A stretch of DNA of 64,000 nt from Hyphomonadaceae bacterium (GTDB lineage Bacteria; Pseudomonadota; Alphaproteobacteria; Caulobacterales; Hyphomonadaceae), in assembly GCA_028285145.1 (NCBI GenBank), contig JANQQC010000060.1:1-64000 (forward strand). Reading direction: 5' to 3'. Below, piece by piece: positions 1 through 8,029 of this stretch (positions within the stretch are counted from its first letter, which is position 1; each line of letters starts with the position of its first letter). The notes beneath the pieces were generated by a model, which worked only from the letters and a program-made list of their open reading frames with translations, did not search any database and was not told the DNA's origin. The position numbers and the translations under genes are program-made.

Positions 1-112
1 CCAGTACGGCACCGAAGGCATGAAGTTCTGGACCAAGATCAAGACTGTCACCCAGCGCTGGCCCGAAGGTGACGTTGGAGATCAGGCCTTCATCATCCCG
101 ACCATGCAATAG
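1..112 (+). CDS. mmsA: CoA-acylating methylmalonate-semialdehyde dehydrogenase, C-terminal end (partial)
   Basis: Only the last 36 codons are in the window, in the frame ending with TAG at 110-112. They read QYGTEGMKFWTKIKTVTQRW followed by a short acidic stretch and a PTMQ ending, which is the conserved C-terminus of the aldehyde dehydrogenase that converts (methyl)malonate semialdehyde to propionyl- or acetyl-CoA in valine breakdown. The next three genes on the same strand are the other valine/isobutyrate enzymes, and the hydratase starts 8 bases after this stop, so they are probably one operon. The identity rests on the C-terminal motif plus context. Confidence 0.8.
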   Translation, partial: QYGTEGMKFWTKIKTVTQRWPEGDVGDQAFIIPTMQ

Positions 113-120
113 AGAGCCGG

Positions 121-900
121 ATGATGTCAGACCACAATACCCTCCTCGTAGAGCGCCAAGGCCGCGTCGCAACTGTGACGCTCAACCGGCCGGACAGTTT
201 GAACGCATTGAACGCCGAGTTGATGCAAGAGGTCTCAACGGTCTTCGCTGAGATCGACCGCGATCCAGAAATTGCTGTCAGTGTTCTGACCGGCTCTGGC
301 CGAGCTTTTGCGGCTGGCGCAGATATCGCCGAGATGCAGCCGCAGAATTTTTCAGACATGTATATTCGTGACTATTTCGCGGGCTGGGATCAATTTGCGG
401 CTTGCCGCAAGCCGGTCATCGCTGCGGTCAATGGATTCGCGCTCGGCGGCGGATGTGAGCTCGCCATGATGTGCGACCTTATCATTGCCTCTGACAAGGC
501 GAAGTTTGGCCAACCGGAAATCAAGCTTGGTGTGACGCCTGGTATGGGCGGGTCTGTTCGTCTGACCAAGGCGATCGGCAAGGCCAAGGCCATGGATCTT
601 ATTTTGACCGGCCGCATGATCGAAGCGGAAGAAGCTGATCGGATTGGATTGGTGAGCCGCGTGATCAGTCACGATGCTCTCTTAACCACAGCTCAGTCCG
701 TGGCGAGCGAGATCGCTGCATACTCCATTCCATCCATCGTGGCCGCAAAGGAAATGGTTGGTCGCGCCCTCGACTTATCCACCACGGAGGGGGTCTGCTT
801 TGAGCGACGCCTTTTCATGGGGTTGTTTGGCACGAGAGATCAGAAAGAGGGCATGACCGCCTTCATGGAGAAGCGTCAGCCTGTCTTCTCCGACGAATAA
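121..900 (+). CDS. Enoyl-CoA hydratase (valine catabolism)
   Basis: A 259-residue crotonase-fold enzyme. The oxyanion-hole segment AAGADIAEM lies near residues 64-72, and both hydratase glutamates are present, E113 in GGGCELAMMCD and E133 in FGQPEIKLG, twenty residues apart as in classical enoyl-CoA hydratases. In this setting the likely substrate is methacrylyl-CoA, which would be hydrated to 3-hydroxyisobutyryl-CoA, though a general short-chain hydratase is equally compatible with sequence alone. Two adjacent ATG codons at 121 and 124 could both start the protein. It lies 8 bases after mmsA and 99 bases before the acyl-CoA dehydrogenase. Confidence 0.9.
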   Translation: MMSDHNTLLVERQGRVATVTLNRPDSLNALNAELMQEVSTVFAEIDRDPEIAVSVLTGSGRAFAAGADIAEMQPQNFSDMYIRDYFAGWDQFAACRKPVIAAVNGFALGGGCELAMMCDLIIASDKAKFGQPEIKLGVTPGMGGSVRLTKAIGKAKAMDLILTGRMIEAEEADRIGLVSRVISHDALLTTAQSVASEIAAYSIPSIVAAKEMVGRALDLSTTEGVCFERRLFMGLFGTRDQKEGMTAFMEKRQPVFSDE

Positions 901-999
901 GTCACCAACGGATACCTGCGTGGTTTCCTCCCAGCGCAGGACACACTCGGCGTCCAGAACAATCCCTTTTCTGGACGCCGCTTCTTTAGGAGTAAGATT

Positions 1000-2133
1000 A
1001 TGCGGATGACAGAAGAGCAGACCATGATTGTCGACATGGCGAGCGCGTTTTCCGTCAACCAGCTTCGTCCGCATGCTGAGCGCTGGGATCGTGAGAAGAT
1101 GCTCGATCGCGATGCTCTGCGCGCGATGGCCGAGTTGGGCTTTGGCGGCATTTACACAAGCGAGGAACATGGTGGCAGCGCGCTAGGGCGTCTTGATGCG
1201 GTTTTGATTTTCGAGCAGCTCTCCAAAGGGTGTGTCAGTCACGCCTCGTTTCTGTCCATCCATAATATGGCGACCTGGATGGTTGATCATTTTGGTGGCG
1301 ATGAGTTGCGCGCTCGCTTCGTGCCAAAGCTCACCACTGCAGAGCTGATTGCGTCTTACTGTTTAACCGAGCCTGGAGCTGGGTCGGACGCCGCAAGCTT
1401 GAAGACCTCTGCTGTGAGGGATGGTGATGAGTACATCTTGAACGGCGCAAAGGCTTTCATCTCCGGCGGCAGATTTTCAGATGTCTACATTGTTATGGCG
1501 CGCACCTCCGATGATGGCGCGCGCGGTGTGTCGACCTTTATCGTGGAAAACGGAGCACCCGGTCTCTCCTTTGGGAAAAACGAAGAAAAGATGGGCTGGC
1601 GGGCTCAACCGACAGCGATCGTCAATTTTGATGACTGCCGCATACCTGCGGGTAACCGGGTTGGCCCGGAAGGGGAGGGCTTCAAATACGCGATGGCGGG
1701 GCTGGACGGGGGACGTCTTAATATTGCTGCGTGTTCGCTCGGCGGCGCGCAGGACGCGCTCGACAGAGCGCTGGACTACTCAAAAGACCGACGGCAATTC
1801 GGGCGCGCCATCTCAGATTTTCAGGCCGTCCAGTTCAAACTTGCCGATATGGAGATCGAACTGCAGGCCGCTCGATCTCTCCTCTACAATGCCGCCGACG
1901 TCCTCGATCAGAAGCTCCCACAGGCGACAAGGCTCTGTGCTTCTGCCAAGCGGTTTGTAACCGATACAGGTTTCAAGGTCGCCAATGACGCGCTGCAGGT
2001 ACATGGGGGCTACGGGTATCTTGCCGACTATGAAGTCGAGCGCATCGTACGGGATTTGCGCGTCCATCAGATCCTGGAAGGCACCAATGAGATCATGCGG
2101 GTAATCGTTGCCCGGGATCTCCTTACGTCGTGA
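1000..2133 (+). CDS. Acyl-CoA dehydrogenase, probable isobutyryl-CoA dehydrogenase
   Basis: A 377-residue FAD-dependent acyl-CoA dehydrogenase with the usual order of domains: N-terminal helical domain, a middle beta domain containing CLTEPGAGSDAASL near residue 123, and a C-terminal helical domain with RQFGRAISDFQAVQF. The catalytic base is probably E360 in ILEGTNEIMR. An AGGAG ribosome-binding site at 988-992 sits seven bases before the ATG, which supports the start. Placement between the hydratase and 3-hydroxyisobutyrate dehydrogenase suggests oxidation of isobutyryl-CoA to methacrylyl-CoA; the exact acyl chain is inferred from context. Confidence 0.9.
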   Translation: MRMTEEQTMIVDMASAFSVNQLRPHAERWDREKMLDRDALRAMAELGFGGIYTSEEHGGSALGRLDAVLIFEQLSKGCVSHASFLSIHNMATWMVDHFGGDELRARFVPKLTTAELIASYCLTEPGAGSDAASLKTSAVRDGDEYILNGAKAFISGGRFSDVYIVMARTSDDGARGVSTFIVENGAPGLSFGKNEEKMGWRAQPTAIVNFDDCRIPAGNRVGPEGEGFKYAMAGLDGGRLNIAACSLGGAQDALDRALDYSKDRRQFGRAISDFQAVQFKLADMEIELQAARSLLYNAADVLDQKLPQATRLCASAKRFVTDTGFKVANDALQVHGGYGYLADYEVERIVRDLRVHQILEGTNEIMRVIVARDLLTS

Positions 2134-2188
2134 ACAGGTATTTTTGTGCCGGAGTTAATGGGCCGCGCATTCAAGAAGTGGAACTGAC

Positions 2189-3097
2189 ATGAAGATCGCA
2201 TTTATCGGTTTGGGCAATATGGGGTCGGGTATGTGCCTCAATCTGATTAAAGCTGGACACGAGGTGAAAGTTTTCGATCTGGATGATGCAGCGGTCGACG
2301 CCATGGCTGCTGCCGGCGGAAAAACGGCCGGGTCAGCATCGGAGGCGTCGCAAGATGCAGCAATCATTGTGACCATGCTGCCGGCGGGCAAACATGTTCG
2401 CAGCGTCTACTTCGGAGAAGGTGGTGTGGCAGGCGCAGCGCCAGCAGGGGCATTGTTCATCGACTGCTCCACAATCGCTGTAGACGATGCCCGCGCTGCT
2501 TCGCGCGAGGCGAGCGAAGCCGGTTTTGTCATGGTGGACGCTCCGGTGTCAGGCGGTGTGGCGGCGGCGGCGGCTGGCGCGCTGACCTTCATGGTCGGTG
2601 GAGCCAGGGAAGCGTTCGATCGAGCCCGGCCCATACTGGAGCTGATGGGATCCAAGATCGTTCATGCCGGGGATGCCGGAAACGGACAGGCCGCAAAGAT
2701 TGCGAACAATATGCTTCTGGGTGTCTCGATGATCGCCACTTGTGAAGCATTTGATCTGGCACAAAAGCTCGGACTGGACGCTCAAAGCTTTTTTGACATT
2801 GCATCAATGTCGTCCGGCCAAAACTGGTCGATGACATCTTACTGTCCTGTGCCCGGTCCGGTTCCTGCTGCGCCTTCAAATAATGATTATGCCGCCGGAT
2901 TTGCAGTCAGTATGATGCTGAAAGATCTCTCCCTGGCGACCGATGCATCAGACAGCGTCGGTGCGGGTTCGAGTTTTGGACGGATGGCGCAGTCCATTTA
3001 TGAAGCTCTCAATGACCAAGGGCATGGCGGTAAGGACTTCTCCGTCATTATGCAGCATCTAGATCGCAGCCATATGGCGGACTCAGAATCCGCCTGA
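2189..3097 (+). CDS. mmsB: 3-hydroxyisobutyrate dehydrogenase
   Basis: A 302-residue beta-hydroxyacid dehydrogenase. The NAD-binding motif GLGNMGSGM is at residues 7-15, the substrate-binding motif DAPVSGG at about 117-123, and the catalytic lysine is K170 in GNGQAAKIANN. It would oxidise 3-hydroxyisobutyrate to methylmalonate semialdehyde, the substrate of the mmsA product at the start of the window. It is last in the four-gene cluster, 55 bases after the acyl-CoA dehydrogenase, and is followed by a hairpin terminator. Confidence 0.93.
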   Translation: MKIAFIGLGNMGSGMCLNLIKAGHEVKVFDLDDAAVDAMAAAGGKTAGSASEASQDAAIIVTMLPAGKHVRSVYFGEGGVAGAAPAGALFIDCSTIAVDDARAASREASEAGFVMVDAPVSGGVAAAAAGALTFMVGGAREAFDRARPILELMGSKIVHAGDAGNGQAAKIANNMLLGVSMIATCEAFDLAQKLGLDAQSFFDIASMSSGQNWSMTSYCPVPGPVPAAPSNNDYAAGFAVSMMLKDLSLATDASDSVGAGSSFGRMAQSIYEALNDQGHGGKDFSVIMQHLDRSHMADSESA

Positions 3098-3117
3098 TGC
3101 GGCCTTTAAGTCTGCGT

Positions 3118-3135
3118 AGCGCTTGAAGCGCTTTT
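3118..3135 (+). terminator. Hairpin terminator after mmsB
   Basis: AGCGCT, a three-base loop and AGCGCT again form a self-complementary six-base-pair stem that runs into TTTT. It lies 21 bases after the mmsB stop. The stem is short, so this is a modest candidate for the end of the valine operon. Confidence 0.5.
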
Positions 3136-3313
3136 ATCCGCCTTCTTGGCGGGCGTTCACCAGAATAATTCAAGGCAATCGTTTCATGTCCTGTCGTGAT
3201 CTGGGAGCATTCCAACGATGTGGATCTTGCATGACGGGATGTCCATATTGGCGTCGCATGTGCCTTGACGGCCATGATAGGGGCCCAAGTCAACGGCTCA
3301 GCGATCCGGACCA

Positions 3314-4543
3314 TTATCGGTCATCAACGATCCTAAGCGTCGCGATATGAGCATCGATCTTTGAGGCTGCGTCACCCGATAAAGGAAGATGCGTTTTCTC
3401 AGCTCGCCAAACCTCATTGAACCGGTCGACAGTGTCTCGTGCAGCTTGTCTGACCAAGGGCTCAGGAAGCCCTGCTTTTGCTGACAGATAGGCCAACTCA
3501 TCAAGTGTGAGCTCGGTCATTTTCTTTGTGCGGGCATATTTGAGCGCTACATGCTCATCGTCGATATACGCGATGGTCGAGACAAAGTCATAAGCTGGCG
3601 AGATGCTGGGATTGCGGCGATCGCGATAGATCAGGGACCAGTTTTTCAGGTGCATGTCGGCATTGCCGACCAGCGTGTTGAAAACCAGGCGTCGAATAAA
3701 CTCTTCGATGTCGGCATTGCTCGTTTCGATGGCCAAGACTTTTGCGATGCTGCGATACGAGGCTTTCTCATATTTCTTCTGTGGCATCACCCCGAACACC
3801 TGCGCGAAGTCTTCTATGTGAATCCGGTCGCCCTGATCGCTTCGGTCAAAACGCCTTATGGCGAAGACCGGCTCCTGGATCCGGCTGAGTTCCGGCGGCA
3901 GGCCATCAATTGCGTCATGGGCGACAAGATCAATGTCGGGTACGTCGATGCCGATGAGTGATGCAAGGCGCATCATTGAGTATTCGTTTTCTGGAACGCG
4001 CGCATAGGTCAGGGAAGGGAGCTTTGCGATCCAGTCGCCGCCGGTCCCGTCGATGGGAATGGTCAGTCCGCCATTGGCCGCTTTGACAGCGGAGAATTTA
4101 AGTTGCACGCCGGCCAGGGAAAAGCGAAGCGCATTGGAGCGCGCAGGAGATGCATTTTGATCCTCTGCAAGATCAACGTCTTCAAGCCAGCTGCGACCGT
4201 CGGGGGCCGTGACGTCCATCGCGCCGGGCAGATCCTGCCCAAGCGCCCATAGCAGGAAGAATTCCCGAACCGCTTTGACGCCGGCACGCTTGGCGAGATA
4301 TTCGCGCAAGGGTCCTTCCGGGAGGAGGTTAGAGAAGAACGGGGCGAGGCTCGTCTTTGTTGGCCGCAATTGCTCGATCAACCCGCCGGTCTGGTCTTTA
4401 AATGACAGGCTCAAGGTCGGTCGGTTCGGATCGGCGATATAGTCTTCTGTGAATGAGAAGATGGACCGGTCGCCAGGCTGGAGGGTGAGCTTGCCAATCA
4501 CCTCATCATATAGACGAACATCAAGCACGCGAACATCACTCAT
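3314..4543 (-). CDS. hipA: HipA-family serine/threonine kinase toxin
   Basis: About 409 residues from the ATG at 4543. Residues 5-90 form the HipA N-terminal subdomain, followed by the HipA-C kinase fold: a glycine loop FSLAGVQLKF near 141-150, the ATP-binding lysine in WIAKLPS (about K174), the catalytic stretch NADMHLKN (D296, N301) and the metal-binding PAYDFV (D319). E. coli HipA phosphorylates glutamyl-tRNA synthetase and causes persistence; the target here is unknown. The frame stays open upstream to 4633, but ATG at 4543 (or 4549) gives the normal N-terminus and a short overlap with the end of hipB, as expected for a co-translated pair. Confidence 0.9.
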   Translation of the reverse strand: MSDVRVLDVRLYDEVIGKLTLQPGDRSIFSFTEDYIADPNRPTLSLSFKDQTGGLIEQLRPTKTSLAPFFSNLLPEGPLREYLAKRAGVKAVREFFLLWALGQDLPGAMDVTAPDGRSWLEDVDLAEDQNASPARSNALRFSLAGVQLKFSAVKAANGGLTIPIDGTGGDWIAKLPSLTYARVPENEYSMMRLASLIGIDVPDIDLVAHDAIDGLPPELSRIQEPVFAIRRFDRSDQGDRIHIEDFAQVFGVMPQKKYEKASYRSIAKVLAIETSNADIEEFIRRLVFNTLVGNADMHLKNWSLIYRDRRNPSISPAYDFVSTIAYIDDEHVALKYARTKKMTELTLDELAYLSAKAGLPEPLVRQAARDTVDRFNEVWRAEKTHLPLSGDAASKIDAHIATLRIVDDR

Positions 4544-5111
4544 CGTCATCGTCCAGACTGTAGGCGGGGCGCGGTGCGCTTTCGCTTTCCAAGACGCCAT
4601 GAGCCTTTTCATTTCGGAGGCGAATAAGCGCACGTAAGATCGGGGTCAGCGCGTCTAGGCTACCCGGTGTTGCATTGCTGAGTGCTGTGCGAGCCTGTTT
4701 CAGTAAAGATAGGTCGGTTTCTGTCAGGCCCACTACAGAAAGACCGGGAAGCACATTCTTCGCCCGTTTGAGCAAAAAATTGTCCGGTTGCTCAACAAGA
4801 AAACGCTCCAAGTTTCCTTCGATGTTCCTTAGAAATTCGGCTTTGCGCTTTGGATCGGCGTCCATCGCCTTCTCGCGAGTCATCGCCTTGATGGCGGGCA
4901 AATGGTGCCGCTCGGCGAGAATGACTTCCAGGCCTAGCGTGCGTGCAAGATCGATGAGGCTCGAGAGACGCAGATCGATGTCGCCGTTTTCGATCTTCGA
5001 GATGCGAGCCTGATCGGTTCCGGCTGCGTCGGCGAGGGCGCGCTGACTGAGGCCGCGCCGCTCGCGCGCGGCCTTCAGCGATTGTCCAATATCTTCGAGG
5101 GCATAGGTCAT
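4536..5111 (-). CDS. hipB: HipB-like antitoxin with long C-terminal extension
   Basis: 191 residues, about twice the length of E. coli HipB (88). Residues 7-62 are a Cro/C1-type helix-turn-helix (RRGLSQRALADAAGTDQ then ISKIENG), followed by a hydrophobic strand (LGLEVILAER) typical of HipB dimerisation. Residues 75-190 are extra: charged and mostly helical, ending in an acidic tail with four aspartates. It lies directly upstream of hipA with an eight-base overlap. Two matching 18-bp palindromes precede the start, so autoregulation by the HipBA complex is likely. Function of the extension is not known to me. Confidence 0.85.
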   Translation of the reverse strand: MTYALEDIGQSLKAARERRGLSQRALADAAGTDQARISKIENGDIDLRLSSLIDLARTLGLEVILAERHHLPAIKAMTREKAMDADPKRKAEFLRNIEGNLERFLVEQPDNFLLKRAKNVLPGLSVVGLTETDLSLLKQARTALSNATPGSLDALTPILRALIRLRNEKAHGVLESESAPRPAYSLDDDDE

Positions 5112-5141
5112 GATGTCTTTTCAATCATATTTTTCAGAAAA

Positions 5142-5159
5142 AATGTACAATAAAACATC
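5142..5159. promoter_or_regulatory. Probable HipB operator 1 (proximal)
   Basis: AATGTA-N6-AACATC, an imperfect 18-bp dyad 31 bases upstream of the hipB start. Its second half-site is identical to that of the perfect dyad 44 bp further upstream, with the same six-base spacer length and a similar AT-rich spacer. E. coli HipB operators are also 18-bp dyads, though of different sequence. Confidence 0.6.
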
Positions 5160-5185
5160 TGATGACAGGTTTACAAGCGATATTC

Positions 5186-5203
5186 GATGTTCAATTAAAC
5201 ATC
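5186..5203. promoter_or_regulatory. Probable HipB operator 2 (distal)
   Basis: GATGTT-N6-AACATC, a perfect inverted repeat of six-base arms, 75 bases upstream of the hipB start. The 44-bp centre-to-centre distance from operator 1 is close to four helical turns and would let two bound dimers lie on the same face of the DNA. Confidence 0.65.
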
Positions 5204-5218
5204 AAATCGGAATTTGAT
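5201..5218. promoter_or_regulatory. Third 18-bp dyad overlapping operator 2
   Basis: ATCAAAT-N4-ATTTGAT is a perfect seven-base inverted repeat that starts inside the right arm of operator 2. It could be another regulator site or simply AT-rich symmetry; its half-site differs from the two proposed HipB operators. Confidence 0.3.
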
Positions 5219-5305
5219 GATTCATTGATCATAATCTAGAGAGTGAGGCGAACGGACCCTCTTGGCTCCGGGCCCAGTATCCTCCAGCTTCAATGCTGAG
5301 CGTGC

Positions 5306-5572
5306 TCACCCAAATCCAATATCGCTTCGGCCGTGCACAGTTGAGATTTCGGCAGCACTCTCGAACGCACTGTCAGCGACGTCCCAGCCGCTAAGCTGAT
5401 CAAAATCGATCCCAGTAATCGCAGAGATTATGGAGATCGGGACGCGTTTGGTTTCATAATCCCCAAACGCCTCTTCAGGGGTCGGCAGGAGATTCTTCTG
5501 TGTGTGACGATAGCCGGTCACCCGCATCCGACCATTTTCTTCAGCCATAGAAACGGTGTAGTTGCTTACATA
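5306..5572 (-). pseudogene. C-terminal remnant of a DNA/RNA non-specific endonuclease
   Basis: The last 88 or so codons of a minus-strand reading frame resemble the C-terminal part of NUC1/endonuclease-G type nucleases: MRVTGYRHTQKNLLPT, then FGDYETKRVP and ITGIDFDQLSGWD, matching the family pattern of a strand, a Q-x-x-L-L-P loop, FG-x-(Y/F)-x-T-x-x-VP and TGLDF. The half of the enzyme that should contain the DRGH catalytic motif is missing. Upstream, the frame runs antisense-like through the end of the NTF2-like gene and shows no family motifs. It is therefore a truncated relic, with the breakpoint near 5575. Confidence 0.6.
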
Positions 5573-5579
5573 TCTTCGA

Positions 5580-6011
5580 CTAGTCGACGTTGCTTGAAAA
5601 TGGAAACGCCTGGTCAAGAAAGTGAGAGACGTCGGCGTAAACACGCCAGTCGAATATCTGCATCTCACCACCTTCGGACCGGAAGCGATAAACATCCGTG
5701 CAGGGGAGTTTGAACTCGGCACCCGTCGACGCGCGTCTGAAACGTGAGTCGGCTTCGATGATCACTGTGTCTTTGTGCTCGAGAACCAAATGAGAGTCGT
5801 GGCCCAGCCAGGTTACGATGCTGCGTTGCCACGTCATGTATTCTTCGATTCCCGAGACGCCAAGAAAAGCGGGTCGACCGGCGACATGATAAGCCACATC
5901 GGATGTAAACCATTTGGCGGCCGCTTCCCAATTCCCCGAACCAACATCGGCTTCCATCGCGACGACGTGATCAATAAGTTGGCCTTGTTCGATAATCGGT
6001 TCGGGTTTCAT
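5580..6011 (-). CDS. NTF2/SnoaL-like small protein
   Basis: 143 residues from the ATG at 6011 (MKPEPIIEQG). The pattern of an N-terminal helix (LIDHVVAMEADVGSGNWEAA), a strand-helix with WFTSDVAYHVAGRPAFLGVSG, and late strands FKLPCTDVYRFR and MQIFDWRVYADVS fits the cone-shaped NTF2-like fold used by SnoaL cyclases, ketosteroid isomerases and many uncharacterised proteins. No ligand can be inferred. A longer version from a TTG at 6155 is possible; neither start has a clear ribosome-binding site. It abuts the nuclease remnant, which suggests a rearrangement joined them. Confidence 0.6.
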   Translation of the reverse strand: MKPEPIIEQGQLIDHVVAMEADVGSGNWEAAAKWFTSDVAYHVAGRPAFLGVSGIEEYMTWQRSIVTWLGHDSHLVLEHKDTVIIEADSRFRRASTGAEFKLPCTDVYRFRSEGGEMQIFDWRVYADVSHFLDQAFPFSSNVD

Positions 6012-6155
6012 AAAAATCTTTTGCTGGCTTACTGTGGTCTTGAGTCCCACCTCTAAAAACTCCCACAGATCTCGCAAGTCCTTTTGATTGAAGGTCTGAG
6101 TGTCGAGCGGCTGCCAATTTAACGGAAATGATCGAGCGACACGAAACTGTTTCAA

Positions 6156-6505
6156 AGCCTAGCTAAGGAACAAGGGCAATCTCCAACGAGACCTCCCGTC
6201 CTGGTGATTGCGTGGCACCATGTCACCGCCTGGGACAGGGCAACTGGTGAGGGTGACGCACGAACAGGACCGTCGGCGCGAGCCGACGGTCATCTCGTAG
6301 GGCTTAGAGTTTCCAACCCAAGAGCCCTTACCCATCGGTCAGCGGCGGATGTGACTCCGGCTCGAAGATATATCATCCGTATACAAATGAAAAACCGGCC
6401 GACTTCATAAAATCTTTCCTAATGTATCATTGAAGCGAGATTGCGCCCGACCGTCCGGCCACTAGCTCTGCTGCGGTCAAAATCGACCAAGCGAGGGGAA
6501 CCGCT
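6156..6505. other. Gap without a convincing gene; contains a perfect hairpin
   Basis: No open frame here has protein-like character. The notable structure is at 6268-6291: GACCGTCGGC, a GCGA loop, then GCCGACGGTC, a perfect ten-base-pair stem closed by a GNRA-type tetraloop. No T-run follows, so it is not a classical terminator. The remainder is AT-richer than the flanking core genes. Confidence 0.5.
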
Positions 6506-6727
6506 ATGACTGCTTTGACTTGGTTAAGACCTCGACATTTTTCATCACTTCTTCCGAGCACAGCGCTGGCCATTCTCATATCTGACACGGCGATGGCTCA
6601 GAGCCATGAGAGAAATGATCAAGCTCAGATGTGCTATCCGTCGAACGTGAACCTGTTTCAAGCAACGAAAAGATGTCCCGAATGCAAAGTATCTACGGCT
6701 TCCACAAAGTGGTGGAAACGTGCGTGA
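6506..6727 (+). CDS. Small putative exported protein, possibly frameshifted
   Basis: 73 codons with a plausible signal peptide: a basic start, a hydrophobic stretch (SLLPSTALAILIS) and a cleavage site after AMA near residue 31. GAGGGG at 6492-6497 is a reasonable ribosome-binding site. The C-terminal part is rich in Cys and Lys and matches nothing I know. A second frame from about 6619 to 6747 also reads as plausible protein (IYGFHKVVETCVRNDPYQLG near its end), so the real gene may switch frame near 6610-6670, either by mutation or by a sequencing error. Confidence 0.35.
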   Translation: MTALTWLRPRHFSSLLPSTALAILISDTAMAQSHERNDQAQMCYPSNVNLFQATKRCPECKVSTASTKWWKRA

Positions 6728-6825
6728 GGAACGATCCGTACCAACTGGGTTTCTCCTAACCCTTTGTAATAAATGGAATAATTCCGGATCTTTTTTGAGG
6801 GGTGCGACCTCCCGCACCCAAATAG

Positions 6826-6862
6826 GCCCCTGATTTCCTTGTGGATTTCGGGGGCTTTTTTT
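6826..6862 (+). terminator. Rho-independent terminator
   Basis: GCCCCTGA pairs with TCGGGGGC (one G-T pair) around a 14-base loop and is followed by seven T residues. Just upstream, at 6800-6819, GGGTGCG and CGCACCC form another seven-base-pair hairpin. Together they would stop transcription coming from the small exported gene at 6506. Confidence 0.75.
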
Positions 6863-6974
6863 GTCTGGCGTTTGGATCTTTGCATCCTTCCATGAGGGCT
6901 AAAAGCCGGCCCAGCACACGCCATCCTGTTTCACGCGAGACACCGCTATTCCAACCTACTCGAAAGGTGCCTAG

Positions 6975-8003
<1,029 letters not shown>

Positions 8004-8029
8004 GCTGGCGTCCTGTAGGGCGGGGCCGG

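Noticed and set aside
3123-3350. Small open frame after mmsB
   Set aside because: Begins inside the terminator hairpin and runs into the hipA end; no protein-like features.
6770-6820. Possible tRNA-like fragment or attachment site near the terminators
   Set aside because: No cloverleaf or conserved TTCGA arm, no direct repeat partner and no integrase nearby.
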